This document shows, piece after piece, positions 10,171 through 23,560 of a stretch of 64,000 bases of DNA. The DNA lies in NCBI RefSeq assembly GCF_036884655.1, contig NC_088348.1, positions 28,923,501 through 28,987,500 of the forward strand. The letters are read 5' to 3'. A program made the position numbers and the translations under genes. Position 1 is the first letter of the stretch. Every line of letters begins with the position of its first letter. The notes beneath the pieces are model-generated. The model made no database searches and was not told the origin of the DNA. It saw only the letters and a program-made list of their open reading frames with translations. The DNA is from Musa acuminata AAA Group (Eukaryota > Streptophyta > Magnoliopsida > Zingiberales > Musaceae).

Positions 10171-13100
10171 AAATAGAACTTCAGGTGAATTTTTCCAATG
10201 TTACTCGGTTGTATATAAATCATCAGTGGAAACACTAACACTAAATTGATGAAACCAGGTTTGATGCTGGCTGAAAAGTAACACTTATGTTGCTAAAAGA
10301 ATTGGTATTTGAAATTCTATTAAAAGCATTGCATACACAACATATTTACAATAGGTATAACATCAATAGAGGATCAAACAGGATAGAATCATTTAGAAGG
10401 GTATGAACATATGCTAAAGAGGAAATATTCTTCAAAGATACTACACATTTAGTAATAATGATAAGAGAGAGAGAGAGAGGGAGACTAAAGTGATTTACTA
10501 AAAACCATAAATAACAACTCGAATGTTCTGAATTTAACTAAGTTTTTTTTAATATAGAGTTTAACAGCGCAAAAAGTTCCATGTAGTTCACTTCAAATAG
10601 TCAAATATTATGACTTACTATTGTTGATAGTATTGTTGTTACAATTTGCAATGAGTGCTAGATTTGGTTGAAGCAGAAACAAAATCATTCTCGGTTTTAA
10701 GTCCAAAACCTGTCCTCTAAATGAACGACTATACTTAGTGGCACACAAAAACAACCCAATGAATGATACCAAAACTGTAGAATTATTGACCTTATTTTCT
10801 TCTCTTTGGATAAATAGCTAAAGAGAGAAAATTATTTATCTAGAATAGGAATTTGGAGTTTTTGATTTCTTTAAATTAATCTGTTCTCTTTGTTATCAAT
10901 TGGTGAACATCATAAAGGAAAAGGAAGTTTAGCTCAAATATTTTCTATTTAAGCAACCTTACAATAGACTTGCACCAAAATTGGATATGAGGTGCATAGT
11001 GCAGGTATGAGTACCAGTGACCAACCAAATTATTTCAGATGCTCACTTATCCTTTGACTTCAATTCCACTTTAGAACGGTGTGCCACTAATTGGGTCCAC
11101 TTCACTTCTGATTAATTACTAGTGATCCCCAATTCTCCTTTTCTAAGTTAATGATGAACACTTAGGGCGAGGCTCAAATCTTGTCAATGTCAGATAACCC
11201 AAAAAGATCATACCAGTTCCATGGGCTTATCAAGAGTGCCTAAAGCATTGAGACCATATCATGATCTGTTACTGTGTTGTACCAGCCCATTCACAACCTA
11301 AGTGCCTCTCTAAGCTAATAGCACAGTTTTAGGAGAAGACCATGAGCTAAACTAAAGCATCACATATAAAGATAAATGATAAGCATTTTAATATTGGATG
11401 ATAAAGTAGAAGGCTGTTAATGAATTGGGGAAAAGTGAGTCTTTTTAATGCTAAATCACAACAGACCACAAAAATAAGATGGATTCTACCAAAGTAGACA
11501 TCACTTATGATGGACCACCATTAAATGAGAAGAGAAGTTTGCCATGGGTCCATACTCCATACATCATATTATTACAGGTTGTTGCATAGCAACTATATAT
11601 CATAATGCAAAGAAGATTCCTCAGAAGTGGAGGTTCCAGCAAAGAGCACTTGTGAGCGCCATCAGTTTTCTTCCAAAGCATAGAGAATGAACCCTGAGAA
11701 ATATGAAAAATCACAGTTGTTGCTTTAAGACTCAGACCAGCTTCTTATTTCCTCAATAAAAGGAAAACAAGGGAGAAGTAAAAAAGATTCAGACCAGATT
11801 CTCATAGTTTTGGGATGCTTTAGTATCATCTCAATCTTAAACATTGAAGTAAACTACTATCTAATTGAGATAATATTCTGTTGACTTATGCATTTGGATT
11901 TGAAAAGTAAATGTGGGAGTGAGGATATAATTCCAAAATAAACTCACGAGCTTGTGTTCTAAGACGATTAGGACTTGTGACCGAATGCACAAAACAAAAG
12001 AGCCTCTACTTAATGAAAAAAAGGTGGTGCCTTGTTCATTCATGAGTTCTGCAAAGAATACTAGTGAGAAAGCAATATATAATCTTGAATCTTGAGGTCA
12101 AAGGTTCAATCATAGATGTTGTAATATCCATGAGCTATTGTTCTAAAATGACAATGATTGATAACACATTGCACAAGGCAAAAGAGTCCTCTAGAGAAAA
12201 AGAAAAAGAACAGGCACTGATTCTAAAAAGCTTCCACTATGAGACAAAATCTATCCTCACCTAATTAATTTCTAATGAAACTCTTAAAAAGGCCTTGTTC
12301 TCCTAACTATTCCTCAATGGTGTGGGACTAAATGTGTTTATCAATTTCCGGACAAACATTCAGTATGTATCATGGCATGACAACATATGGCACAGTCTGC
12401 TTCATAGTCATGGCGAAACTCCTTGATCACATTATGATGGATTGCCTGTATTCAAGTAATTAAAATGGACAGTAAAGAGAAAAATTAGTAAAAATAAGCC
12501 TCTTCAACTCAAGAAAGACAGGAGAAAATGAGGTACAAATAAGACTACAGCTCAAGCGAAAATGGGCAGAAGTAATAGAATCCATCTTAAGGAGAATAGC
12601 AAAGAGACGATAACAGGGAAAACAAGACAGAAAAAGGCATGCTAATAAATAGAAAAAATTCAAGATATATCCCTAAGCTATTGGAAAGATTGAACAGATT
12701 CAACAAACTTGGTGGTATTGGGTGTCGGAGGACATACCGGCTCTAATGTGACGACGTTCATCAGCCACCATATCCATCTCCCCTGTTCTTGCAAGAATCC
12801 AATGCTTCTCCTCTTTCTCTCCAATGTGGTGGAAACAAGTGAAAGCGGCGCTGCTAATCTACTACCTGCAGATATTTAAAGAACACCCAGCTTTCAACAA
12901 TGGATCCATTGAGATGGAAGGAACCAGGCGATGCTGCTTTCGGGGCGTCGGAGTTGGTTCACCTGTCGCAGGGGAGGCAGTGTACTGCGGAATCACCGAG
13001 CCCTTGTGCTCAACGGGTTAGTGAGGCCGCGGCATGGAAGACTCGGGAGAAAGGTCGGCGAAGGGTGAGGCTTATTTTGTTATCCCAAGGTAAGGAAGCT

Positions 13101-13500
13101 GACATGGCATTCTCTCATTCGCTAATTTTCTACGGGTCCACCTAAAGTGGGATGAATAAGAGTGATTAATACCCATATTCATGTGGATCTCTAATATCGT
13201 ACTGCAAGATCATATAGCAATTAAAGTAAGCAGTATCTTCTTCTTCGGGGTAGAGCGGCGGGTAGTTTTGGCAGATGTATGCCTAATTTTAAGGTTTTAT
13301 GGGCAATAGGTAACCGTTCGTCATTGCTCACGTGATTTGATGGGAGGGATAATTCGTCACATGTTACACGAATCCTGAAGGCAACAACAAGCTTCTGCGC
13401 GCATCTCAAAGGCAACGTTCTGTGTAACAGAGAATCCGAACCCGTTTCGGTCAAAGAAATCCGTTTTCTAAACCGAATCTGTGTCCGGGTTGGATCCGGG
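10171..13500. other. Intergenic, no gene assigned
   Basis: Mostly AT-rich sequence with a short (GA)n run near 10464-10482. A GC-richer patch at about 12890-13060 holds an 81-codon open frame from ATG 12900 (MDPLRWKEPGDAAFGAS), but it matches no family I know and has no convincing splice partners. Sequence from about 13400 onward is the upstream region of the HDC1-like gene. Confidence 0.45.
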
Positions 13501-13599
13501 TTCAACCATCAGTCAAACCGAATCCGATGCCTGATCGATATATCCGTCGGTCCAATACTGGTGATTACAAGGTTCACTTGGTGTGAGCCGGGCCGGCCC

Positions 13600-15019
13600 T
13601 TTATAACCCTCGCCATAGCTTTCCTTTTCTCTCTGTCACCGTAGCGAAATCCCCGATCTCTTCTCCAACCCCCCAAACCCCACGGCCTCCCTTTTGCCGG
13701 TGGTGCTCCGCCGCCGTGATCGTTCCAGCTGTTGTGGATTTGCGGCCCTACCGTGCTATTCGAGTCATCCGTGAGACGAACGAGGCAAGAATCGAGGTCC
13801 GGTTTTGGTTTCATGGTTAATTTGGAATTTTTTTTCCTATTGCACCCAAATTTCCGCTTTTTATCGGGTTGCTTGAGGTCGATTTGACATATGAAAGTTT
13901 CGATCCAGCGATAGATTGGATTCTTGATCTGGTTTCGGAAGGGATTTTGGGGAGTTTGCGTGGATCTTGGTGTCGCTTTGTTAGAGCTCTCTGCAGTCGT
14001 TTCAAAAGTTCTAGATGCATTGTTCAAATCCGCTTCTTGGGCTTGTCCTCCTCTTACCTCTTTGTAGGGTTTCTGATAACGTTCCATCCTAGGTTTGCGA
14101 TTGTTGCTTGCCGTTTCGTTGTGTTTTTGGTTTGGAATTGCTCGCACGATAGATGACCTCTGGATGTTTCATTTTTGTCTCTTAGATATTAGGAATTTAG
14201 CTTATTGATTCGTGCTTTTGTGGGCTTATGTTATGTCTTCATAGTGATCGATATAGCTGTGCGATAAATCATTATTTTTGCCCTGTTGTGTTCGAATAAT
14301 TTATCGTGGTTGGTCCCTTTGTGAACGTTGTGTAGTACCATCAAATATAAGTGGCCTATAACACTTCAGGCATATATGTTTGGGAAAAATGCCTTTTTCA
14401 CCCACTTTGCCAAACACTTAGCGAATCACCAACCATTCGTTTTTGTTAAATGTCTTTCTAAAACCACCGAACCCCTTTGATGTGGTCAAATTTACATATT
14501 ACACCATTCTAGTGATTGTGATCGCTTGAATTCTTGTTAATCATACCAGTGTCTGACAAAGTGGGTGCCAGAAACACACTTTTATGTGTCATAAGTTAAT
14601 CCTTTCCAATTTGAAGGTCCTACTATATTTTCAATATCTTTTTAATACGATGAAACTTTATGATTTGAACAAACAACTACACTGTTATAATGAAACTTTG
14701 TGATGTCAACATGTAACTTTATCCTTTCCTTTTGCTAATTTTAATTTGGCATTTCCTTAGTTATTTGTCTGGTGTGCCTTTGATTGATTGAATATACGTT
14801 ATTAGTTAGTGTGATAAGTAAATGTTACTAATTATAATGATATTGAATGGTAGTGCTGTCTCAGGATTTAGTTAAAAGATAGGACATTAAATGGAGGTGT
14901 TGTCTGCTTTTCTGCAGGAGGTGATTGCCAGATGCTTATTGGAATCCTCAGATGAAAATATCATTTCATTTTTCTATCTTTATTGAAGAAACAGTTTCTT
15001 TTTGACACCTTTAAGCATT
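13600..15019 (+). other. Probable 5' leader and leader intron of the HDC1-like gene
   Basis: A GC-richer, CT-rich stretch at about 13600-13796 looks like a plant first exon. A donor (GAG/GTCCGG) at 13797 and a good acceptor (CTTTTCTGCAG) ending at 14917 would remove an intron of about 1.1 kb, leaving about 100 nt of leader before ATG 15020. The intron is T-rich, as is usual. Open frames here (for example 13869-14156) are not supported by any domain. The exact transcript start is inferred. Confidence 0.4.
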
Positions 15020-18000
15020 ATGAGTGGGACTCCAAAGAGGCTGCATGAGGAAGGGGGGCATTCTACACCTTTAAAACGACCACTTGAGGAACCTGGCAGA
15101 TTCTCAACTCCTCCTGGTAAACTGAGTCAACCAGTCGGTAATGAGTTTCACCTTCCCTTTGAACATGGGCAGCAAGGAAGATTGGCAAAAATTCAACGTG
15201 TAGAACCTTCTTCACGTGATATTGATAAGAGATCATCTCTGCTCCATCGGCTGCCTGTGTCCTCTATAAATTCTTTAGACAATCCAATAACATCTGAAAA
15301 CAGGTCAGAATTGAAATGTTCCAAGGATGCAAGAGATGTTAAGAGTGAAAATCGGGAAGCAAAAGCAGATATTAGGGACATGTACACTGATGTGAGGACG
15401 GATCCTCAAGGCAGTAAGGCCGATCATGATACAAGAGTTGATGCCAGGGGCGATGAGAAAGAACATAGGGTCGATAGGGGTTGTCATGGTGATTTAAGGA
15501 GTGAATTTAAATTTGAGAAAGATACTTACACTGCAACTAGTTCTCATTTGACTTGGAAAGATACTAAAGAACATCACAGGAGTAAAAGATGTTATGATCC
15601 TGCAAATGATGGCTTGGAGTCATGGCATGGTTCTCGAAGTGGTTTACAAAGCACTGATGAAGTCGTGAAGGATCCATCAACAGCTGAGTATCTGGATTCT
15701 GTTGAAGCTCATGAGGCTGTTGGGGAGAACAAAGTCGATTTAAAAGGTGAAGAAAAATGTGGAGATAAGGACAGGAAAAGGAAGGAAAGGGATTTTGGTG
15801 AAAAGGACAAGGATCGAAGTGATCGTCCGAACAATATGCAGCTCAGTGGTGCTAGTGGTGATCGCAAAGATCTGCTGAGAGAAGAGAGAGATGTGGAGAA
15901 ATCGGAGAGGGAGAGGAAGGATGTGCAGAAAGACAAGGAATGGAATGGGAAGGATCCTTTGAAGAGAGAATTGTCAGCTGTGAATGAAAAGGATAATTTA
16001 CACCACGAAAAGGAGTTTGTGGATGGTTCTGTTAGAAATTTTGAGCAAGATAATGTAGCCTTTGAACCGAAGAGAGCAAAAGATGATAGTTGGAAAGCTT
16101 ATGATAAGGACATTAAGGAGAAAAAGAGAGAAAGGGATGTAGATGTTGGAGAGAGACAGGAACAGCAGAGTCATGACAAAGAGCTGGATGATGGATTTGC
16201 AGAAGGAGATGGAGTTACAGAAAAAGACAAGGGTATTCAGCCACGCAAGAGGTTTCTGCGACCAAGGGGTACGCAAACACCTCAGCGTGATGCTCGCTTT
16301 CGATCAAGAGCACGTGATAATGAGGGGTATGCTTGAATATATATCTATAGATTTGTTTCAAATGGTGTGTTTGTGTGTGTTGAAAATTTTCTTTTGGCAC
16401 ATCTAGTGAACATCCTTCTTTGCCTTGTGTTTTTTTTTCCTATAGCATGCCTGAGATGAAATCAACTTAGTTAAACACTTGAATATGTTTCTTTGCAAGT
16501 CACATAGGTTGTCAAGCAAACTTGATAAATCATGCCAAGAACATTAGCAAGCAAAATTGCTAGACCATGCCTTTCGAGGAAATAAATTAGAATGGGTACT
16601 ATCGGCTCTGCGGTGACATTGTGGTTGATTCTTTTCATCCTAAAGAGGTTCTTGGTTTAATCCCTTGTGGAGGCAGTGCCAAGTATTTCAGACTAGTGGT
16701 TTTTCCCGTGGATGATCAATTCCTATTTAATGAAATAAAAAAATAGGATGTGAAAGCTTTACATGTCACAATTCAGTTTATTTGGATTGTCATATTTGTC
16801 TTTGCTCAGGTGTTCATTTGTAATATCAGACTGCATTTGTTCTTCTAAAACATTTCTTTACTTCCGTTTTCACATTTTTTTAGGGTTCAAGCCATATTTA
16901 AATGTTGATTTTTAGAACTCATGCAAACTGATTAATGGCATAAATCTTTCTTAGATAATGGGGTTTTATTTAATGTTTTAATTCGGTCTCTTTTTCCTCT
17001 TCCTTGTTCCTCTAAAGGCGGTGGCGGACTCATTTATTAACATTGTTGTACTTCTTTTACTCTTTGAGTTACTCGTTCAATCTCTGCATCTTTTATAGTG
17101 GGTCTCTTTGTACTTTCTCTTGTTCTATTTTGATATAGAGCGCTTCATTTTTCCCTTGCTTTTGGTAAAGCTGTAAATTTAAATGTTGGATTCTTTTCTG
17201 TAAATTTAAATGTTGGATTCTTTTCTTGCCACGCATATTGTGTTTTTTATGTATTTGTTTATCTTTATCAATTATATGCTGATTCTTTGTTTTTTTTCTT
17301 GCAGATCTCAAGGTCAGCCATGTTATTCGATTTTATGGTTTTAGTGAAATTTTAGTGATGCACATGTCTGATTGAAAGTTGGAACAAACAGGGATGTGTT
17401 GCGGGGATAGAGTCATGCATTGGCCTTTAGAACTTACTAACATTTCAATACTACGAAAAACTTGCAATTTATTGTTTACACCTAATGTCTATGGCTATGT
17501 TCTCCATTTTCTTTCATAATGATCAATTTTGACTTATTATCCATGATATGGAAAAACATTACTGGTAAGCCTTCATCTATAGTATATAATATTGATAGTA
17601 AGCCTTCATTTTGTTTGATATTTAACATGGTAATGAAGTTACTTTTATGTACTTGGTCTTGCAAAGGCTAGATGTATATCTTCAGGTGTACATGCACTTG
17701 GTATATTGTAAAGGCTAAAGGCATGTTTGCAGGTCTATGTATAGTATTTTAAAGATGATTTTTTCTGACATATACTGATGTTTTCTTTGCTACTTTACTC
17801 AGGGATTGAAACATGCTTCAAATCTGTTTTGCATGCTTATATCCATACAAAACAGGCTATAAAGCTTAATAGTTTTGATAATTTATATTTGAAGTAATTG
17901 GTCACCTTTTGCATGATGATGTGATTCTTATGAGTCATTCTCTTTTGGAGTTTTTTCAGGACATCTTTACAAGTTTCTAGTTTCTTTAGAGTTTTTCACT

Positions 18001-21000
18001 TTGTATATGGTTATATAATTATTCTATTCTGGATTTGATCTATGTTACAAATATTATGATCAGCTAACACCTTGACTAATACAATCATTGATTTATCTGA
18101 AACTATCTATTCATGGCTCTATAACTTGTAAATCAGAGTTCCTGTTGTGCCTTTTAGTTGATATCTGTGGATAAGTTTGGATCTCAGCTTGTCAGATGAG
18201 TCACTAAATCTTTACACTGATTCCAACATTTTTGTAACTTCGGCAGCTAGTAGTACTCTGTTTAAGTAGGTTGCTGTGTCTGAAATACTTAATCTGTTGA
18301 GTGTGCTTCAGCATCTACATCACTTGTAACTCTTTCCTGACATTGAATTGCTATCTTTTGTTGTCTTGGCTTTTCTGTCTAAATTTTGTCTTTTCTTTTC
18401 ACCAGTTCAAGATAGTGTATTTCGTATCTTTTACTGAAAAATTAGAATACTTCTGATTTATATCTAGACCATCTGAGACACTATCATTTGCATGGTGGTA
18501 TGCAATATGTACGTCTAAGTACATAAAATCACGAGGGGACATTATATATGGGCATTTTTTGATGTTACTTGACCTAGCTTCTGTCTCGAGCAGAGTTTGG
18601 TAGTTGCATTTTTTGTAAGAATTGAACATTAAGAATATTTGTCTTTCTTTTCTTCTTTGATTATGGTAAAACCCTTTATTGGTATCGCTGACCTTTTTTA
18701 CTCGCGTTTATGCAAAGACACTCAAAATTTTGGCATTTTTCCACATTTGCTGTATTGTGAACAGGTTCCTTTTCATTTTATTTTTGTTATTATTGTCAAT
18801 TTGTTAGACGTATATCCATAGTTAACATGTATTTTGGTGGTAGTTACTCTTAAGATTGAATTAGAACTGACTTTGAACTGATCTTGTCCAGTGATTTAAA
18901 AAGGCGCTCGCCTAGGCGCTCGGGCGAGGCGAGGCGAGGCCCGAGCGCCTCGCTTCATTTCCAGGCGACGCGCTTCAAAGAGGCACCGCTTGGGCGCTCG
19001 CCCGAGCCCAGGCGTCAGGCGCTCTGGGTTAAACCATGCAACCGAACCATCGTTTTAGGTCTGGTTCGGTCTCCGGTGCTTTAGTTGGTTCAATCGAACC
19101 AACTAAAGCACCGATATCTGCGCGTCTTCCCCAACCTTAACTCTGCTCGTCGTTCACGCTACCGCTGCCGCTGCCACTGTTGTCGCTCGTCGCTGCCGCT
19201 GTTTGCTTTTATCGCTGCCCTGCTGTCGTTGCCACTATCGTCGCTCGCCGCTCCCACTATTACCGCTGCCACTGTCGTCGCTCGCTGCTGCCGCTGCCAC
19301 TCCCGTTTTTCTCAATCAGCACCCTCGGTCTTTCCTTACACTCTTCTCTTCTCTTTCGCTTCTCCTCTTTTGAAAGTATATTGTTAACAGTATACAGTAT
19401 ACTAGTAACAGTATACTAGTAACAAAATTTATATTTATTAGATTAATAATATATTATTTTGATTTTAATACTATTAATATTGATTATGATGAATGACTTT
19501 GATGTAAAATTTTATTGTTTTGAATTTTGAAACTTTTTGTTAATGTGACATTGTGATTTTGTATGTTAGATTTTCTTAATTTAATAGCATATTTTTATTT
19601 AAAATTTTAAATAATTATATTTATTAATTATATTATATATTTTTATATTTTAGCGTCTCACTTCGTTCGGGCGAGCATCTGAACGAGCGTCTAGCGCCTC
19701 GGGCGTTTTTGTCCGTGGCGCCTTTTGGTGCCTAGCGCTTTTTAAATCACTGATCTTGTCTTAGAGCTGTTAGATGCTGGTTGGTTTTAGAAGAATAAAA
19801 ACCTAGGTTTACTCTTTTCTTAGCAAGTCCGTCTCCAGTTATTATTTGTATTCTCTAATCTGCTATTCTTTTACTGCAGGAAAACCTGAGGCATCTGCAA
19901 TTGTCTATAAAGCTGGTGAATGTATGCAGGAACTTCTAAAATCATGGAAGGAATTCAAAGCATCTCAGGATATAAAAAATGATAAAACCTTGCAAAATGG
20001 ACCAATTCTGGAGATTCGAATACCTGCAGAATATGTTACTTCTGCAAATCGTCAAGTAAGGAAACTTTTTTGTTATTGTTTTACTTGACAATATTATCTG
20101 TTACCATTGTCAAACAAGTATTAATTAAATTCAAAATATTATCAGAAACTAATTAGTTATAATTAGAATTTATAAAGAAAGATATTAAAACAAATTCATC
20201 TAGAAAATTGTTGAACACTACCAGCATTATTACAAAAAGTCATTTTGTACTGAATTTATGCCTTCTTATTACGTTTGTTACAGATGCATAAGCACATTTA
20301 GTGAGATATTCCGATGTACATGTTTTCAATTTGTATGCATTTACAATTAGGAACTTTAGTTCCTATCTCAAACCCTATTGCTTTTTAGGATTGATTAGAC
20401 AAAAAATAATGGAACTACTGTAGGTTATAATCTTTGAATATGGCCTCAAATTATTATATGTTTATAACCGAAAAATAAAATTAAAGGTTGCTTAATAATG
20501 AGAGTATGAACTTCGGTATCAATTAATATAAGACAGAGTATAGTGGGTCCACAAAGCAGAGTAGGGCTTGTTGTTGAAGAGATCCAGGGGTTAAATGGAA
20601 AACCTGCATTTTGTTTTCTGTTCAACTAAATAGCAACTATATAATTATTGATCTAAAATTGAACCTTTACTTGTTCCCAGGGGTAAATTCTGTTATCAAA
20701 GGTTATTCTTTAAGAGAACTAATATTCTGTGATAGAAAAATCCATCAATGCTAAAAAGCAATGGAATACTTGAGAATATATAGCAGGTTAGTAGGAAGAT
20801 AATAATATGCAATATGAGGTATGCTGCTGGGAGCAGAGGAAGACCATAGAAAGAGGATGAAACAGAAAAGGAGCACCAAGCCACCAGTTTATATCTTGTT
20901 ACTTCTTTTAAACTCTTGTACAAATTGTGATCATACTTCGAGTACATGTTCCCTCTACTATGTATTTTTCATATACATATATACACACAAATATAGACAT

Positions 21001-23516
21001 TCAAGACTGGTTCCTGCTATTCAAAGGCACAACCTCATAAAAAGATGCAGCCATCATTTACCATTAAAGATATCTAGATCTCCCGTTTCGGGTGAATAAA
21101 TGACTCGTTAAAGCTTGACTGACACTCTTGAACATGAACACAACTATGGTTATGGCACCATATGACCACTTAGGTAATCATCGAAGTCAGCGATTGAAAA
21201 TTTTCCAAATGTTATCTGAATAGAAAACTCTTAAATAATGAGTTTGGCTATAAGCCAAGTTGACTTACATGGTAAGATCACAAACCTGCATTACTTCTTA
21301 ACCAGAAAATTGTTTGTGTGCAACCATGTTGCTGTATTCCTTTGAGTGGTAATCATAGAATTGTAAAGTGTTTGAATAATATTTATAAAAAAGGAGGTAA
21401 AGCAAAGTATGCTTATTTTTACTAGTAAAACATGTAATGTTCCCTCAGTGTTGGTTCTTTACGGAATCCATCATTTGCTTTATATTTCATTTTCAATATA
21501 GTGCTTCTATAAGTTCCATATATGATTGGTCATCATTGTAAACTAGCCTTTTGGTTCATATATATATGCATATATTTTTCTGACAAGTTGAGTATGTTAT
21601 CTGCCGTGACTAGGTGGTCATATGTCCCTATTCAATGCACATTGTTTCAATGTGCATTGTTAACAAGTTTCCAACCCTGTGCAGGTAAAAGGTGCTCAGT
21701 TATGGGGAACAGATATATACACAAATGATTCAGATCTAGTTGCTGGTATCTATATTATTCTGTTATGTTTATTTGGCTTTTTTTTTTCTTCGTGATGTTT
21801 TAAATACAGATCTTATTGGCCAGTTTTAATGCACACTGGTTATATCTCCCCAACATCGTCGCGACCACCATCCTCTATTCAAGAGTTACGGGCTACAATT
21901 CGAGTTTTGCCATCTGAAGATTGTAAGTCCATTTACTGAACTTTTTGCATTGTTGTTGGTCATAGTACTGTCTGATTTAGATGCTCTTAGTTTCCCTGTC
22001 ATTTAGTCGGGTTATATCCTCCTATTGTTTTTTCATTGTATCTGATGCTGCAAGAAATATCTCCAAAATCCATATATTGGTTTCAGTCTGAATGGTACAT
22101 TAGGTCTAGAAGTAGTTTCTGCTGTTCTAAATCTATGGATAACTTTCCAAACTGAAGTTGGAATAGAATTGTTAATATTCATTTTTTTTTGCACATTTTT
22201 TTATCCTTATGGCTACTTGTATTTATTTCATTATCATGCCTCTCTAGAACTATTTCATTATGTTTTGCCTACTTATGTTGCCTGCTTTTTTCTGTTTAGT
22301 GCTACTCATAATTATTTCCTACCAATATCACTCTAATACCTGCTTTACTATTTCATTACTAGATTGGTGGTAAACGCTTGTTTGTATGAATAAGCTAGTT
22401 TTGTTATCAGATTAAAATTACTATTTTTGAAATTTACTTAATAGTTGTGGCTTTATTTATTGTATTATGGTTTGCTGATTACACTATTCTATGCTCCCAC
22501 ATATTTTTTTGTGTTTTTTATTTCTTTTCTTTGTATAGGCTATACTTCAACTTTGAGAAACAATGTTCGTTCACGGGCTTGGGGGGCAGGAATCGATTGT
22601 AGTTTTCGAGTTGAACGATGCTGCATTGTGAAGGTATATACTATTTCCAACTTCGATTACACTTGGTTCATGTTCTACTGACAATGTCATTGTTGCTATT
22701 AGTCTTGTTCTAGAATATAAGCTCTAGAGATTTAATGTCTAAAATCATCCATGATTTCACTACTCTCTTTTGTCTGCTTTCACTTTCTTTTACATTTACT
22801 GGAATGAACTGTTAGTGTGCGTTTTTCTTCTGAATATATCTCAAATTTGAAATGCATGATTATCTTCAATGACAGAAGGGTGGTGGTACGATTGATCTGG
22901 AGCCTCGTCTTACACATACATCAGCAGTAGAGCCAACTCTTGCTCCCGTATCAGTTGAACGAACAATGACAACCAGGGCTGCAGCTTCGGTAAATTTGAT
23001 GCTACTACTAAAACTTAACCTGAACATGGTTGATTAAGTAAACCATTACTATTGACAGATGTCTGCTGTTTTGGACTAAAAAGTTCTGACATTGTTGTTA
23101 TCTTTTAATGCTTTAATGTTAAGAAGTATGTGGACCTGCAGACGCCACTATTTAAAAGATTGATGTTGATAACTGAATGAAGTTGATTCTTGATGAGTAT
23201 TATTAACTCAAATGTGACTTCACCTGTTTTCTAATTTTGGTACTTCATTGTTTCGTTTTATTCTTATTTGTGGTGCTTGCAATGTTCTGTCTTGTCTAGT
23301 TGCCTCTTGTTCATTCACATATGTATTGCACTACCTAAAGTTTCTGATATTATTCCACTATGTAGAGATTATGAGATTGATGATCCCCTCATTGAATTAT
23401 CTGAAGGTTTCTGAAAGATTTATTCTGCTCATGGCTTCAAATATTGATCGAACTAGTATGTACGGACTGGTATTTTCTAGTCTGAGTAAGGATTGGTACT
23501 GGATTATATAGCTCGG

Positions 23517-23560
<44 letters not shown>

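Noticed and set aside
12824..13145. Frames of 65 and 81 codons in a GC-richer patch
   Set aside because: No recognisable family, no convincing splice partners and no support for expression; noted only as an unassigned patch.
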